Source of the DNA: an uncultured Roseibium sp.
GTDB lineage: Bacteria > Pseudomonadota > Alphaproteobacteria > Rhizobiales > Stappiaceae
DNA length: 64,000 nucleotides
Direction: 5' to 3'
Assembly: GCF_963675985.1 (NCBI RefSeq)
Contig: NZ_OY780958.1
Coordinates: forward strand, 3,100,001-3,164,000
Each line of letters begins with the position of its first letter. Position 1 is the first letter of the stretch. Positions 18,265-26,714 of the stretch are shown here, one piece after another. The position numbers and the translations under genes are program-made. Below the pieces are notes generated by a model, which worked only from the letters and a program-made list of their open reading frames with translations, did not search any database and was not told where the DNA came from.

Positions 18265-18281
18265 TTGGCACGTTCCATGCA
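18265..18281 (+). promoter_or_regulatory. Sigma54 (RpoN) promoter of the ABC-cyanase array
   Basis: TTGGCACGTTCCATGCA fits the sigma54 consensus TTGGCACG-N4-TTGCA with one mismatch and has the required GG-N10-GC spacing. Transcription would start near 18292, leaving a leader of about 40 bases to the first ATG. This ties the array to nitrogen or other RpoN-dependent control. Confidence 0.75.
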
Positions 18282-18331
18282 AATCCATCACAAAGAAAAC
18301 AGAACGGTTTGTTTCCTTTTTGAGGAGCTTG

Positions 18332-19165
18332 ATGGTGAAGGGTGCACATATAAAGGCGACGGGGATCTCCCACACATACCGCCGCGGGGCCACCAAAGCC
18401 CTGGACGGTATCGACCTGGAGATCCAGCCCGGTGAGGCGATTGCCCTGATCGGGCGCTCCGGTTGCGGGAAGTCCACCCTGCTGCATATTCTCTCTGGCC
18501 TGTCCCAGGCGAGCGAAGGTTCTGTCCATGTGGACGGCGCGCTGGTGACCGGTCCTTCGCCCAGCCGGGTGATGATGTTCCAGGCGCCGAGCCTTTATCC
18601 CTGGATGACTGTTGAACAGAATGTCGCCGTCGGGCTGAAGTTCAACGGCCGGATGCGCGAGGCCAAGACCCGGGTCCCGGAAATGCTCGAGCTTGTGGAG
18701 CTCGGCTCCTATGCCAGGCGCAATGTTCAGGACCTGTCCGGCGGCCAGCAGCAGCGCGTGGCGCTTGCCCGTTCCCTGGTTCTCAATCCGCAGATCCTCT
18801 TTCTAGACGAACCGCTGTCCGCGCTCGACGCCTTCACCCGCCATGCCCTGCAGCGCGACATCCGCCGCATCGCCGCGGAAATGGGCATCACCCTGGTGCT
18901 GGTCACCCATGACATCAATGAAGCCGTGATGATGGCCGACCGGGCCCTGGTCATGAAGGCCAATCCGGGCCGGTTTTCAGCCGAAGTCACCATTCCGATC
19001 GAAGGAGACCGGACCCCTTCGAACCGCGAATTCGCGGCCGCCAAGGCCGCCCTGGTCGAAGCCTACGAGGGCGCGGCCGGTCTCACCATGGCCGAGACCG
19101 CGGCGCCCGACCGGCTCCCATCCGAAACCGAACCCGCGCCGGCACGGGTCCGGGCCATCAAGTGA
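18332..19165 (+). CDS. NitT/TauT-type ABC transporter ATP-binding protein
   Basis: 277 residues from the ATG at 18332, behind GAGGAG. There is one ABC domain: Walker A GRSGCGKST around residue 44, Q-loop MFQAPSLYPW, signature LSGGQQQRVALA, Walker B ILFLDEPLSALD and the switch LVTHDINEA. This layout is typical of the nitrate/taurine/sulfonate/cyanate ATPase group. The C-terminal 40 residues form a Pro/Ala-rich tail. First gene after the sigma54 promoter, 33 bases before the binding-protein gene. Confidence 0.92.
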   Translation: MVKGAHIKATGISHTYRRGATKALDGIDLEIQPGEAIALIGRSGCGKSTLLHILSGLSQASEGSVHVDGALVTGPSPSRVMMFQAPSLYPWMTVEQNVAVGLKFNGRMREAKTRVPEMLELVELGSYARRNVQDLSGGQQQRVALARSLVLNPQILFLDEPLSALDAFTRHALQRDIRRIAAEMGITLVLVTHDINEAVMMADRALVMKANPGRFSAEVTIPIEGDRTPSNREFAAAKAALVEAYEGAAGLTMAETAAPDRLPSETEPAPARVRAIK

Positions 19166-19198
19166 ATGAACCCACCTTCCAGAAACAAGGGGAATGAC

Positions 19199-20476
19199 AT
19201 GGTCGACAAGAAGCACGGACAGGCAGACGGCAACAGTACGGAAAACCTGGATTGGGACGACGAGTACGTCCCCAGCGATTTCACCCGACGCCAGACGCTG
19301 GACATGTTTGCAGCCGGCGGCCTGATGGCAGCCCTTGGGCCGCTGATCGGCGCCATGAACTCTCCGGCGTTCGCGGCCGCCGACGACGAAATCGTCCGCA
19401 TCGGCTACCTGCCGATCACCGACGCGACGGCCCTGCTGGTCGCCCATGGCATGGGCTATTTCAAGGACGAAGGCCTGACCGCCGAGCGTCCGACCTTGAT
19501 CCGCGGCTGGTCGCCGCTGGTGGAAGGCTTCGTGTCCGGCAAGTTCAACCTGGTGCACTTCCTGAAGCCGATCCCGGTCTGGATGCGCTACAACAACAAT
19601 ATTCCGGTCAAGCTGATGGCCTGGGCCCACACCAACGGCTCCGGTCTCGTCGTCGGCGGCCACACCGACATCACCGACTTCAAGCAGCTCGGCGGCAAGC
19701 AGGTTGCCGTTCCCTTCTGGTACTCCATGCACAACATCGTGCTGCAGTACGCCCTGCGCCAGTCGGGCATCAAGGCCGTGATCAAGGGCGAAGGCGAGCC
19801 GCTGGCTGCCGACGAATGCAACCTGCAGATCCTGCCGCCGCCGGAAATGCCGGCCGCCCTCGCAAGCCGCAAGATCGACGCCTATATCGTCGCCGAACCG
19901 TTCAATGCACTCGGTGAGATCAAGGCCGGCGCCCGCATGCTGCGCTTCACCGGCGATGTCTGGAAAAACCATCCGTGCTGCGTGATCTGCATGCATGAGC
20001 AGGCCACGACCGAAAAGCAGGAATGGACCCAGAAGGTCATGAATGCCGTGGTCCGCGCCCAGATCTACGCCTCCCAGAACAAGGCGGAAGTCGCACGGCT
20101 GATGTCGAAGGAGGGCGAAGGCTATCTGCCGATGCCGGCCAAGGTCGTCGAACGGGCAATGACGCTTTATGCGGACGATGCAGACTACATTGAAAGCGGC
20201 GCGATCAAGCATGCCGAAAGCTGGGGCAACGGCCGGATCGACTTCCAGCCCTGGCCTTATCCGTCCGCAACCAAGCTGATCGTCGAGCAGATGAACAACA
20301 CGGTCGTCGGCGGCGATACCACCTTCCTCGACAAGCTCGACCCGCAGTTCGTGGCCGACGATCTCGTCAACTACGACTACGTCAAGGCGGCTCTGGAGAA
20401 GTATCCGGAGTGGAAGAACGATCCGTCGGTCAATCCGGGCGATCCCTTCAACCGTGAAGAGGTCCTGGAACTTTGA
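19199..20476 (+). CDS. NitT/TauT-type ABC transporter substrate-binding protein (Tat-exported)
   Basis: 425 residues from the ATG at 19199, preceded by AAGGGGAATGAC; an ATG at 19166 touching the previous stop is possible. After a charged N-terminal extension of about 25 residues comes a twin-arginine signal (FTRRQTLDMFAAGG, ending SPAFA). The mature part has the NrtA/CmpA/SsuA layout: IGYLPITDATALLVAHGMGY, SKQVAVPFWYS-type lobes and MPAALASRKIDAYIVAEPFN around residue 225. A relationship to cyanate, nitrate or sulfonate binders is consistent with the cyanase gene downstream, but the ligand cannot be assigned. Confidence 0.88.
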   Translation: MVDKKHGQADGNSTENLDWDDEYVPSDFTRRQTLDMFAAGGLMAALGPLIGAMNSPAFAAADDEIVRIGYLPITDATALLVAHGMGYFKDEGLTAERPTLIRGWSPLVEGFVSGKFNLVHFLKPIPVWMRYNNNIPVKLMAWAHTNGSGLVVGGHTDITDFKQLGGKQVAVPFWYSMHNIVLQYALRQSGIKAVIKGEGEPLAADECNLQILPPPEMPAALASRKIDAYIVAEPFNALGEIKAGARMLRFTGDVWKNHPCCVICMHEQATTEKQEWTQKVMNAVVRAQIYASQNKAEVARLMSKEGEGYLPMPAKVVERAMTLYADDADYIESGAIKHAESWGNGRIDFQPWPYPSATKLIVEQMNNTVVGGDTTFLDKLDPQFVADDLVNYDYVKAALEKYPEWKNDPSVNPGDPFNREEVLEL

Positions 20477-21351
20477 CCCGGTCATCGCAACTCGCCCTGG
20501 AACCGCCGGCACCGCCGGCGGAAACCCCGGAGGAAGAAGGCGTGCAGGCCGCGCCTTCCGTCGCCGAGCGGAACAGGCATCTGGCCGGCATGGCCGAGAG
20601 TTTCCTTTATGCGCTCGCAGGCATGGGGCTGTTGCTCGGGCTGTGGTGGATCGGCGGCCGGATGGTGGAATCCAACCCGCGGCTGTTCGCCTTCGCGGAC
20701 TTCGCTCCGGAGCCGACCTTCGCCCGCCTGTTTGAAATGCTCGCCAGCGGTGAAGCGGCGCAAATGACCGGTCCCAGCCTCTACCGGATCGGCTTCGGCC
20801 TTGCCTGGGCCGTCGCGATCGGCGTGCCCATGGGGATCCTGATCGGCTGGTTCCGCCCCGTCGGGAAACTGACCAACATCCCGTTCCAGTTCCTGCGGAT
20901 GATCTCGCCGCTGTCCTGGATGCCGATCGCCGTGATGGCGTTCAGAACCTGGGACGGGGCCATCGTGTTCCTGATCGGCATTGCCGCGGTCTGGCCGGTG
21001 CTGTTTTCCACCGCGGCCGGTCTGAAACGGGTCGATCCGTCCTGGTTCAAGGTTGCCCGCAACCTGGGCGCCCGGCCCTGGCACATGCTGTTCACGATCA
21101 TCCTGCCCGCGATCTCGCAGGACATCCTGACCGGCGTCCGCCTGGCGCTCGGCGTCGCCTGGATCGTGCTGGTCCCGGCCGAATATCTCGGCGTCACCTC
21201 GGGTCTCGGGTACTCGATCAACGATGCCCGCGACACCCTCGAATACGACCGACTGGCGGCAACTGTCGTCATCATCGGCATCATCGGCTTCGGCCTCGAC
21301 TTCCTCTGCCAGCGCGCCATCGCACGGCTCAGCTGGCACCGCGAGGATTAA
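20473..21351 (+). CDS. NitT/TauT-type ABC transporter permease
   Basis: 292 residues from a TTG that overlaps the binding-protein stop (TTGA). The first 45 residues are Pro/Glu-rich and cytoplasmic. About six helices follow, with the permease EAA-type loop VDPSWFKVARNLGARPWHML around residue 190 split as KVARNLGA. It is of the SsuC/TauC family and completes the importer with the two genes before it. Confidence 0.9.
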   Translation: MTRSSQLALEPPAPPAETPEEEGVQAAPSVAERNRHLAGMAESFLYALAGMGLLLGLWWIGGRMVESNPRLFAFADFAPEPTFARLFEMLASGEAAQMTGPSLYRIGFGLAWAVAIGVPMGILIGWFRPVGKLTNIPFQFLRMISPLSWMPIAVMAFRTWDGAIVFLIGIAAVWPVLFSTAAGLKRVDPSWFKVARNLGARPWHMLFTIILPAISQDILTGVRLALGVAWIVLVPAEYLGVTSGLGYSINDARDTLEYDRLAATVVIIGIIGFGLDFLCQRAIARLSWHRED

Positions 21352-21395
21352 CCCCGAAGGGCCTGCTTCCGCAGGTCTCAACAAAGGAGAGAGAA

Positions 21396-21935
21396 ATGTC
21401 CAGTCAACCCGCAACCGCCCTGACGGGGTGCCTTGCTCCCATCGACAAAGGCGGCCTTGACGACCTGATCGAAAAGGGCAAGGCCGATCCGAAAGCGGTC
21501 AAGACGCTCAAATGCAAGACCGTGGCGGAAGGCCGTTTCCGGCACGCCAACTACATTCGCGATCTGCAGCCCTACATCGTCGACGAACCCCCGGGACTGC
21601 TCGGCGACGACACCGCGCCGAACCCCTCGGAAGCCTCATTGGCAGCGCTCGGGTCCTGCATCGCGGTCGGCCTGCATGCCAATGCCATCCACCGCGGCAT
21701 CACCATCAACTCGCTCGAAGTCGAGCTGGAAGGTGACCTGAACATCACCGCCGTGTGGGGCACCGGCGACGTCAGCGAAAAGCCGGTCGGTTTCACCGAC
21801 GTGCGCATCATCGTCCACATGGATGCCGACGCACCGCAGGAAACCATCGACGAGCTGATCGCCCACGTCTGCCAGTGGTCGCCGGTGTTCAACACCTTCT
21901 CGCGTCCGGTGAACATGGTCGCAGAGTCGGCCTGA
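21396..21935 (+). CDS. OsmC family protein
   Basis: 179 residues. The two redox cysteines of the OsmC/Ohr fold are in place: LGSCIAVGLHA around residue 89 and HVCQWSPVFNTF around residue 159. OsmC proteins reduce organic hydroperoxides through a Cys pair, and some act on other thiol-reactive compounds. AAAGGAGAGAG precedes the ATG. Its place inside the sulfur/cyanate gene array suggests detoxifying a reactive intermediate (inference). Confidence 0.88.
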   Translation: MSSQPATALTGCLAPIDKGGLDDLIEKGKADPKAVKTLKCKTVAEGRFRHANYIRDLQPYIVDEPPGLLGDDTAPNPSEASLAALGSCIAVGLHANAIHRGITINSLEVELEGDLNITAVWGTGDVSEKPVGFTDVRIIVHMDADAPQETIDELIAHVCQWSPVFNTFSRPVNMVAESA

Positions 21936-21942
21936 CACATCT

Positions 21943-21966
21943 GTCCGCCCCGTTCGCGGGGCGGAC
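21943..21966 (+). terminator. UUCG-loop hairpin between OsmC and flavoprotein genes
   Basis: A perfect 10-base GC-rich stem (GTCCGCCCCG at 21943-21952 with 21957-21966) closes on the tetraloop TTCG. Without a T-tract it probably protects or attenuates the mRNA rather than ending it; the next gene starts 39 bases later with a good AGGAG-like site. Confidence 0.6.
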
Positions 21967-22004
21967 GTCCTTCAGGAGGGGCCAAACCGCTTAGGAGCTG
22001 AAAA

Positions 22005-23132
22005 ATGAACGTACAGGTACAGCCGAAAGAGCAGGCTTTCGAACAGCCGGCAAACATGATCGAACAGGTGGCACAGCTGGCTCAAAAGGACCTCGCCCCC
22101 CTGGTCCACGACATCGATCTCAAGGGTCATTACCCGGAAGACTTCATGCGGGCGCTCGGCACCGCCGGAGCCTATTCCGCCCACGCGCCCATGACCGGCA
22201 CCGGCGATTTCGACATCGAAAGCTCCGTGCGCGCCATGTCGGCGGTCAGCGAGCATTGCCTGTCGACCGGCTTCTGCGTCTGGTGCCAGGATGCGCTCGG
22301 CTGGTACATCGCCAACAGCGAGAACGACACCCTCAAGAGCACCATCGGAGCGAAGCTCCTGACCGGCGAAGCCCTTGGCGGCACAGGCCTCTCCAATCCG
22401 ATGAAAACCCTGTTCGGCATTGAAAAGCTGAAGCTCAAGGCAGAACGGGTTCCCGGCGGCTTTTCCGTCACCGGCATGCTGCCCTGGGTGTCCAACCTCG
22501 GCGACGATCACTATTTCGGCATCGTCTTCTCCCTGCCCGGCGAGACCGACCGGATGGTCATGGCCGTGGCCGACTGTGCAGCCGAAGGCGTCAAGATCGT
22601 CGCCAACGATGAATTCGTGGCGCTGGACGGCACGCGCACCTTCGCGATCCAGTTCCGCAAGGCGTTCATTCCGGACGAGCATGTGCTTGCCGATCCGATC
22701 GACAGCTACATTCCGAAGATCCGCGCCGGCTTCATCCTGCTGCAGGCCGGCATGGCTTTCGGACTGATCAAGAACTGTATCGACCTGATGGAACAGGCCG
22801 GCAACTCGCTCAGCCACGTCAACTGCCACCTGCCGGATCAGCCCGCAGACTTCCGCGCGCAACTCGCGGCGATGGAAGAAGAAGTCTACAACCTCTGCAA
22901 GACGCCGTTCGACCCGTCGAAGGACTATTTCATCCGCGTGATCAAGGCCCGCCTGGCCGCCGGCGATGCCTCCGTGGCCGCCGCCCACAACGCCATGCTC
23001 CATTGCGGAGCGCGCGGCTACGTCAAGCGCGGCGCGGCGCAGCGCCGCCTCCGCGAAGCCTATTTCGTCGCCATCGTGACGCCAGCCACCAAGCAGCTGC
23101 GCAAGATGCTGGCGGATCTCGGCGAGGCCTGA
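22005..23132 (+). CDS. Acyl-CoA dehydrogenase-like flavoprotein
   Basis: 375 residues with the acyl-CoA dehydrogenase fold: N-terminal helical domain (residues 15-110), beta domain with GGTGLSNPMKT and GFSVTGMLPWVSNLGDD (around 130-165) and a C-terminal four-helix part. The sequence is far from fatty-acid dehydrogenases, and I see no clear catalytic Glu. It could be a flavin monooxygenase of the DszC/SfnB kind, which attack sulfur or nitrogen compounds. The neighbouring rhodanese and cyanase make an oxidising role on an organosulfur or nitrile-like substrate attractive, but this is unproven. Confidence 0.75.
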   Translation: MNVQVQPKEQAFEQPANMIEQVAQLAQKDLAPLVHDIDLKGHYPEDFMRALGTAGAYSAHAPMTGTGDFDIESSVRAMSAVSEHCLSTGFCVWCQDALGWYIANSENDTLKSTIGAKLLTGEALGGTGLSNPMKTLFGIEKLKLKAERVPGGFSVTGMLPWVSNLGDDHYFGIVFSLPGETDRMVMAVADCAAEGVKIVANDEFVALDGTRTFAIQFRKAFIPDEHVLADPIDSYIPKIRAGFILLQAGMAFGLIKNCIDLMEQAGNSLSHVNCHLPDQPADFRAQLAAMEEEVYNLCKTPFDPSKDYFIRVIKARLAAGDASVAAAHNAMLHCGARGYVKRGAAQRRLREAYFVAIVTPATKQLRKMLADLGEA

Positions 23133-23225
23133 AAACGCCTCGCCGCAAAAAAGAGCGAGAAGCCAATCGCTTTAACAGAGGGGACCGGCCCTTCCCCGGT
23201 CGACGGAGTGGAAAGGACAACAGAC

Positions 23226-24080
23226 ATGACGGATAAAAGCCTGATTTCACCGGCTGAACTGGAAAGCCTGGCCAAATCGGAGCCTTGCGTGATCATCGAC
23301 ACGCGGGCGCCGGACGCCTTTGCCGCCGGACACGTTCCCGGCGCGGTCAATCTGCATGATATCTTCACCTATCTGGCGACCTCCTCGCCCGAAGGCATCG
23401 TCGAACTGAGGGACAAGTTCGCAGAGGAATTCGGCTCGGTCGGCCTGTCGGGCGAAGAGACCGCTGTCATCTACGAACAGTCGATGAACACCGGCTTCGG
23501 CCAGTCCTGCCGCGGCTATTTCCTGCTGCAGTATCTCGGCTATCCGAAGATCAAGGTTCTGCACGGCGGCTATGCCGCCTGGGCCGAGGCGGACCTGCCG
23601 GTTTCCACGGAAGCCGCAGCGCCTGAGCCGAAGACCTTCCCGATGACGGACACCGGCAAGGACCTGATGATGGACGCGGCGGCGATGCTCGATGCGGTCA
23701 AGGACGCCGCTGTCGTCAAGCTCGATGTTCGCGACATCGACGAGTGGATCGCGGAAAGCTCTTCGCCCTACGGCAAGGACTTCTGCCCGCGCAAGGGCCG
23801 CATTCCGGGCGCCAAGTGGCTGGAATGGTACCGGATGATGAAGCCGACCCCGTCCGGCCCGATGCTCAAGAGCAAGGAAGAAGTGCTCGCGGAATGCGCC
23901 ACCGTCGGCATCACGCCGGACACGCCGGTCGCCATCTACTGTTTCAAGGGCGCACGTGCCTCGAATACCTATCTGGCGCTCAAGGAAGCCGGCGTGAAGG
24001 ATGTGAAGATCTACTTCGGCTCCTGGAACGAATGGTCCCGCGACCCGTCGCTGCCGATCGAGGAAGGCCTGCCCTACTGA
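23226..24080 (+). CDS. Tandem-domain sulfurtransferase (rhodanese family)
   Basis: 284 residues from the ATG at 23226. Two rhodanese domains are present (about residues 5-130 and 145-284). The N-terminal one, starting VIIDTRAPDAFAAGHVPGA, lacks the active-site Cys, as usual. The C-terminal one has the catalytic loop CFKGARAS with Cys239. Such enzymes move sulfane sulfur from thiosulfate or mercaptopyruvate to cyanide or thiols. In this array it may handle the sulfur released when cyanate is formed, or bind cyanide as thiocyanate. Confidence 0.9.
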   Translation: MTDKSLISPAELESLAKSEPCVIIDTRAPDAFAAGHVPGAVNLHDIFTYLATSSPEGIVELRDKFAEEFGSVGLSGEETAVIYEQSMNTGFGQSCRGYFLLQYLGYPKIKVLHGGYAAWAEADLPVSTEAAAPEPKTFPMTDTGKDLMMDAAAMLDAVKDAAVVKLDVRDIDEWIAESSSPYGKDFCPRKGRIPGAKWLEWYRMMKPTPSGPMLKSKEEVLAECATVGITPDTPVAIYCFKGARASNTYLALKEAGVKDVKIYFGSWNEWSRDPSLPIEEGLPY

Positions 24081-24176
24081 GGTCCGGCCTCACAATCGCA
24101 TGGGACGTGCATCTGCAGCCGCGCGCCCCATGCGCTTCTCTTCCAATATCGAGAACAATCGAAACAGACACGACCC

Positions 24177-25364
24177 ATGACGGACCCTATCCTCATCGTC
24201 GGCGCCGGCCAGGCCGGTATCAAAGCGGCCGAAACCCTGCGCCTGAAAGGTCATGACGGCGATATCATCCTGTTCGGCGACGAGGCCTTCCTACCTTACC
24301 AGCGTCCGCCGCTGTCGAAAGCCTATCTGAAAGGCGAAATGGACGAGGAGCGCCTGTTCCTGCGACCGCAAGCCTATTTCGAAACCGCCTCGGTCGAGCT
24401 GCGCGCCAAAACCTCGGTCACGTCGATCGATCCTGCGGCCAGACACATCACCCTCTCAAACGGCACACGCCTGCCTTACTCCTCCCTGTTGCTTGCGACC
24501 GGCACACGGGCACGACAGATCCCGCTGGAGGGCGCCACGCTGGACGGCGTGTTTTCGCTCCGGACGATGGCCGATGTCGCCGCCATCCGGGAGACGCTTT
24601 CCAAGGCCGAAAACGTCGTCATCCTGGGCGGCGGCTATATCGGCATGGAATTCGCCGCCGTTGCCGCCGGGCTCGGCAAGACAGTCACGGTCATCGAAGC
24701 CTGCCGGCGGGTGATGGAACGCTCCGTCGCGCCGGAAATCTCGACCTATTTCCAGAGCCTGCACCGGGCTCATGGCGTCACCTTGCGCCTGGAACAGAAA
24801 GTCGAGCGGCTGACCGGCGAGACCACTGTCACCGGCGTCGCACTCGGTGACGGCACGCAAGTTCCAGCCGATCTTGTGCTCCTGGCCGTCGGCGCCGTTC
24901 CGGTCACCAGGCTTGCGGAAAGTGCCGGCCTTGCCCTCGGCAACGGTATCACCGTCGACGCCTATGCCCGCACATCCGTGCCGGATATCTATGCCGCGGG
25001 CGATTGCACAGAGTTTCCCTCCAGGCGCTATGGCCGGTCGATCCGGCTGGAAAGCGTGCAGAACGCCATCGACCAGGCCAAGATCGCCGCAGGCAGCATG
25101 CTTGGCGAAACCACCGTCTATGATCCGGTTCCCTGGTTCTGGTCCGACCAGTACGACACCAAGCTCCAGATTGCGGGCCTGTCATCCGGCTACGACCGGA
25201 CCGAACTGGAAGGCGCGTATGATGAGGGCCGCTTCGCCCTGAAGTATTTCCTCGGCGACCGCTTGCTTGCCGTCGACACGGTCAACGCGCCGCGCGACCA
25301 CATGATGGCCCGCAAGGCGCTCGCCCAGACTGAACCGGTCGGAACGCGCGAGGCCGCCGCCTGA
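24177..25364 (+). CDS. FAD-dependent ferredoxin/rubredoxin reductase-like oxidoreductase
   Basis: 395 residues with two Rossmann motifs: FAD-binding IVGAGQAGIKAAE at the N-terminus and NAD(P)-binding ILGGGYIGMEFAAVAA around residue 148, then the second FAD motif DIYAAGDCTEF around 275. A C-terminal ferredoxin-reductase domain follows. It is like putidaredoxin reductase and reductases of ring-hydroxylating dioxygenases, which pass NAD(P)H electrons to a [2Fe-2S] ferredoxin. It may serve the flavoprotein of this array, or the ferredoxin-P450 pair encoded 1.3 kb away. Confidence 0.9.
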   Translation: MTDPILIVGAGQAGIKAAETLRLKGHDGDIILFGDEAFLPYQRPPLSKAYLKGEMDEERLFLRPQAYFETASVELRAKTSVTSIDPAARHITLSNGTRLPYSSLLLATGTRARQIPLEGATLDGVFSLRTMADVAAIRETLSKAENVVILGGGYIGMEFAAVAAGLGKTVTVIEACRRVMERSVAPEISTYFQSLHRAHGVTLRLEQKVERLTGETTVTGVALGDGTQVPADLVLLAVGAVPVTRLAESAGLALGNGITVDAYARTSVPDIYAAGDCTEFPSRRYGRSIRLESVQNAIDQAKIAAGSMLGETTVYDPVPWFWSDQYDTKLQIAGLSSGYDRTELEGAYDEGRFALKYFLGDRLLAVDTVNAPRDHMMARKALAQTEPVGTREAAA

Positions 25365-25425
25365 CCTCAACCAGAAACACGCCATCCCCCACAACAAACA
25401 CACGATCTAAAAAAGGAGCAAAGAC

Positions 25426-25911
25426 ATGAGCGCTACCGAAACAGCCCCCGCCCCGCTGATGAGCAAGCTGGAAATGACCGAGCTGATCATGGCGGCAAAA
25501 TTCGCCAAGCAGACCAGCTGGGCCGAAATCTCCAAGGCCGCCGGCATGTCCGAGGTCTTCGTGGTATCCGCCTGCCTCGGCCAGAACTCCCTTCCGGCGG
25601 AAGCAGCCGCCAAAGTTGCCGCCTTCCTCGGCCTCGGCAACCGCACCAAGGACGTGGAAATCGCGCTCCAGCTGCCGCCGAAGAAGGGCCAGGAAGCCGA
25701 GACCGTTTCCAAGGACCCGCTGATCTACCGTTTCTTCGAGATCACCTATGTCTACGGCGACACCATCAAGGAACTGATCCACGAGGAATTCGGCGACGGC
25801 ATCATGAGCGCCATCGATTTCGACCTGAAGATCGACCGGATTCCGAACCCGAAGGGCGACCGCGTCCAGGTCACCATGACCGGCAAGTTCCTGCCCTATA
25901 ACCAGTGGTAA
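25426..25911 (+). CDS. cynS: Cyanase (cyanate hydratase)
   Basis: 161 residues, the usual cyanase length. The three catalytic residues are present at the family spacing: Arg102 and Glu105 in YRFFEITY and Ser128 in DGIMSAIDF. The N-terminal half is the expected helix-turn-helix-like domain. The enzyme converts cyanate plus bicarbonate to ammonia and carbon dioxide, so it detoxifies cyanate and yields nitrogen. AAAAGGAG precedes the ATG. It is the last gene of the array, closed by a strong terminator. Confidence 0.97.
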   Translation: MSATETAPAPLMSKLEMTELIMAAKFAKQTSWAEISKAAGMSEVFVVSACLGQNSLPAEAAAKVAAFLGLGNRTKDVEIALQLPPKKGQEAETVSKDPLIYRFFEITYVYGDTIKELIHEEFGDGIMSAIDFDLKIDRIPNPKGDRVQVTMTGKFLPYNQW

Positions 25912-25934
25912 GGAGCCACTGACGAAAAGAATGG

Positions 25935-25968
25935 AAGGCCGGCGGGATCGATCTCGCCGGCCTTTTTA
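25935..25968 (+). terminator. Rho-independent terminator after cynS
   Basis: A perfect 10-base stem AAGGCCGGCG (25935-25944) with 25955-25964, followed by TTTTTATA. This ends the sigma54-driven array 24 bases after the cynS stop. Confidence 0.92.
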
Positions 25969-26006
25969 TATTCGATGTCCGATCATGGGCCGGCAGCCCA
26001 TCCGCC

Positions 26007-26540
26007 TCAAAGCGTCTCGACATTCCGGCGCATGATGCGCATGACCCGGAGGAACGCTTCCAGATCATCCGGATCGGCCCCTTCGATCAGCTTTTCCTCG
26101 CGCTTGAGCGCAACGGCCAGGATCTCGTCATGCAAGGCGTATCCGGCATCGTTCAGCCACCAGATCTTCCGGCGCGGATCCTGTTCCTGTGCCTGAAAAT
26201 CCAGAAACCCCCGCTCGTGCAGGCGGGTCAATGCCCGGCTGGCCGCGGCCTTGTCGAGGGACACGACCTCGCAGATCCGGGAGGCCGGAATGCGCGGTTC
26301 GATCGCCAGCATGGAGACCACGCGCCATTCGACAATGCCGATGTCGAATTTGTCCAGGTAGAGCAATGAAGCCCCCCGGGACAGGGCATTGTTCACCGAC
26401 GACAGGAAGTAGGGAATATAGGTCGTGACATCGACGACCGCCCGACCCTCCCGCGGTTTGGTCGGGCTCGAAACACGCCCTTCCGGACAGGTCTTCTTCC
26501 GGTTGTTGGGAGTTGTCCGCTCGGGCGTGTGCTTGTTCAT
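26007..26540 (-). CDS. MarR family transcriptional regulator
   Basis: 177 residues from the ATG at 26540; an upstream reading to 26588 is possible. A basic N-terminal tail precedes a winged helix-turn-helix: IVEWRVVSMLAIEPRIPASRICEV, then SLDKAAASRALTRLHERGFLDF (recognition helix) and a wing with DPRRKIWWLNDAG. It is last in the same direction as the P450 and ferredoxin genes and may repress the whole importer-P450 operon, whose promoter has two tandem dyads. Confidence 0.88.
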   Translation of the reverse strand: MNKHTPERTTPNNRKKTCPEGRVSSPTKPREGRAVVDVTTYIPYFLSSVNNALSRGASLLYLDKFDIGIVEWRVVSMLAIEPRIPASRICEVVSLDKAAASRALTRLHERGFLDFQAQEQDPRRKIWWLNDAGYALHDEILAVALKREEKLIEGADPDDLEAFLRVMRIMRRNVETL

Positions 26541-26714
26541 GGGCGAAGGCGCTCTTCCGTCAGCATCGAACCGGCAGGTCCAGATCACGATCTACCGGTC
26601 CGCTTAATCCTGAAGCCCGACATATCTCCCATTTTCGCGGCAAAGTACACCGAGGCCTTGGGCCGCCTCCGCAATGACGGGGAAGATAGCTGCCGATCCC
26701 GGACAATGCCGGGA

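Noticed and set aside
18977..20512. A 511-residue open frame on the minus strand
   Set aside because: Antisense to the NitT-type ATPase and binding-protein genes.
20473..20610. The Pro/Glu-rich head of the permease as a separate small protein
   Set aside because: It is continuous with the permease frame and starts with the coupled TTG; no stop separates it.
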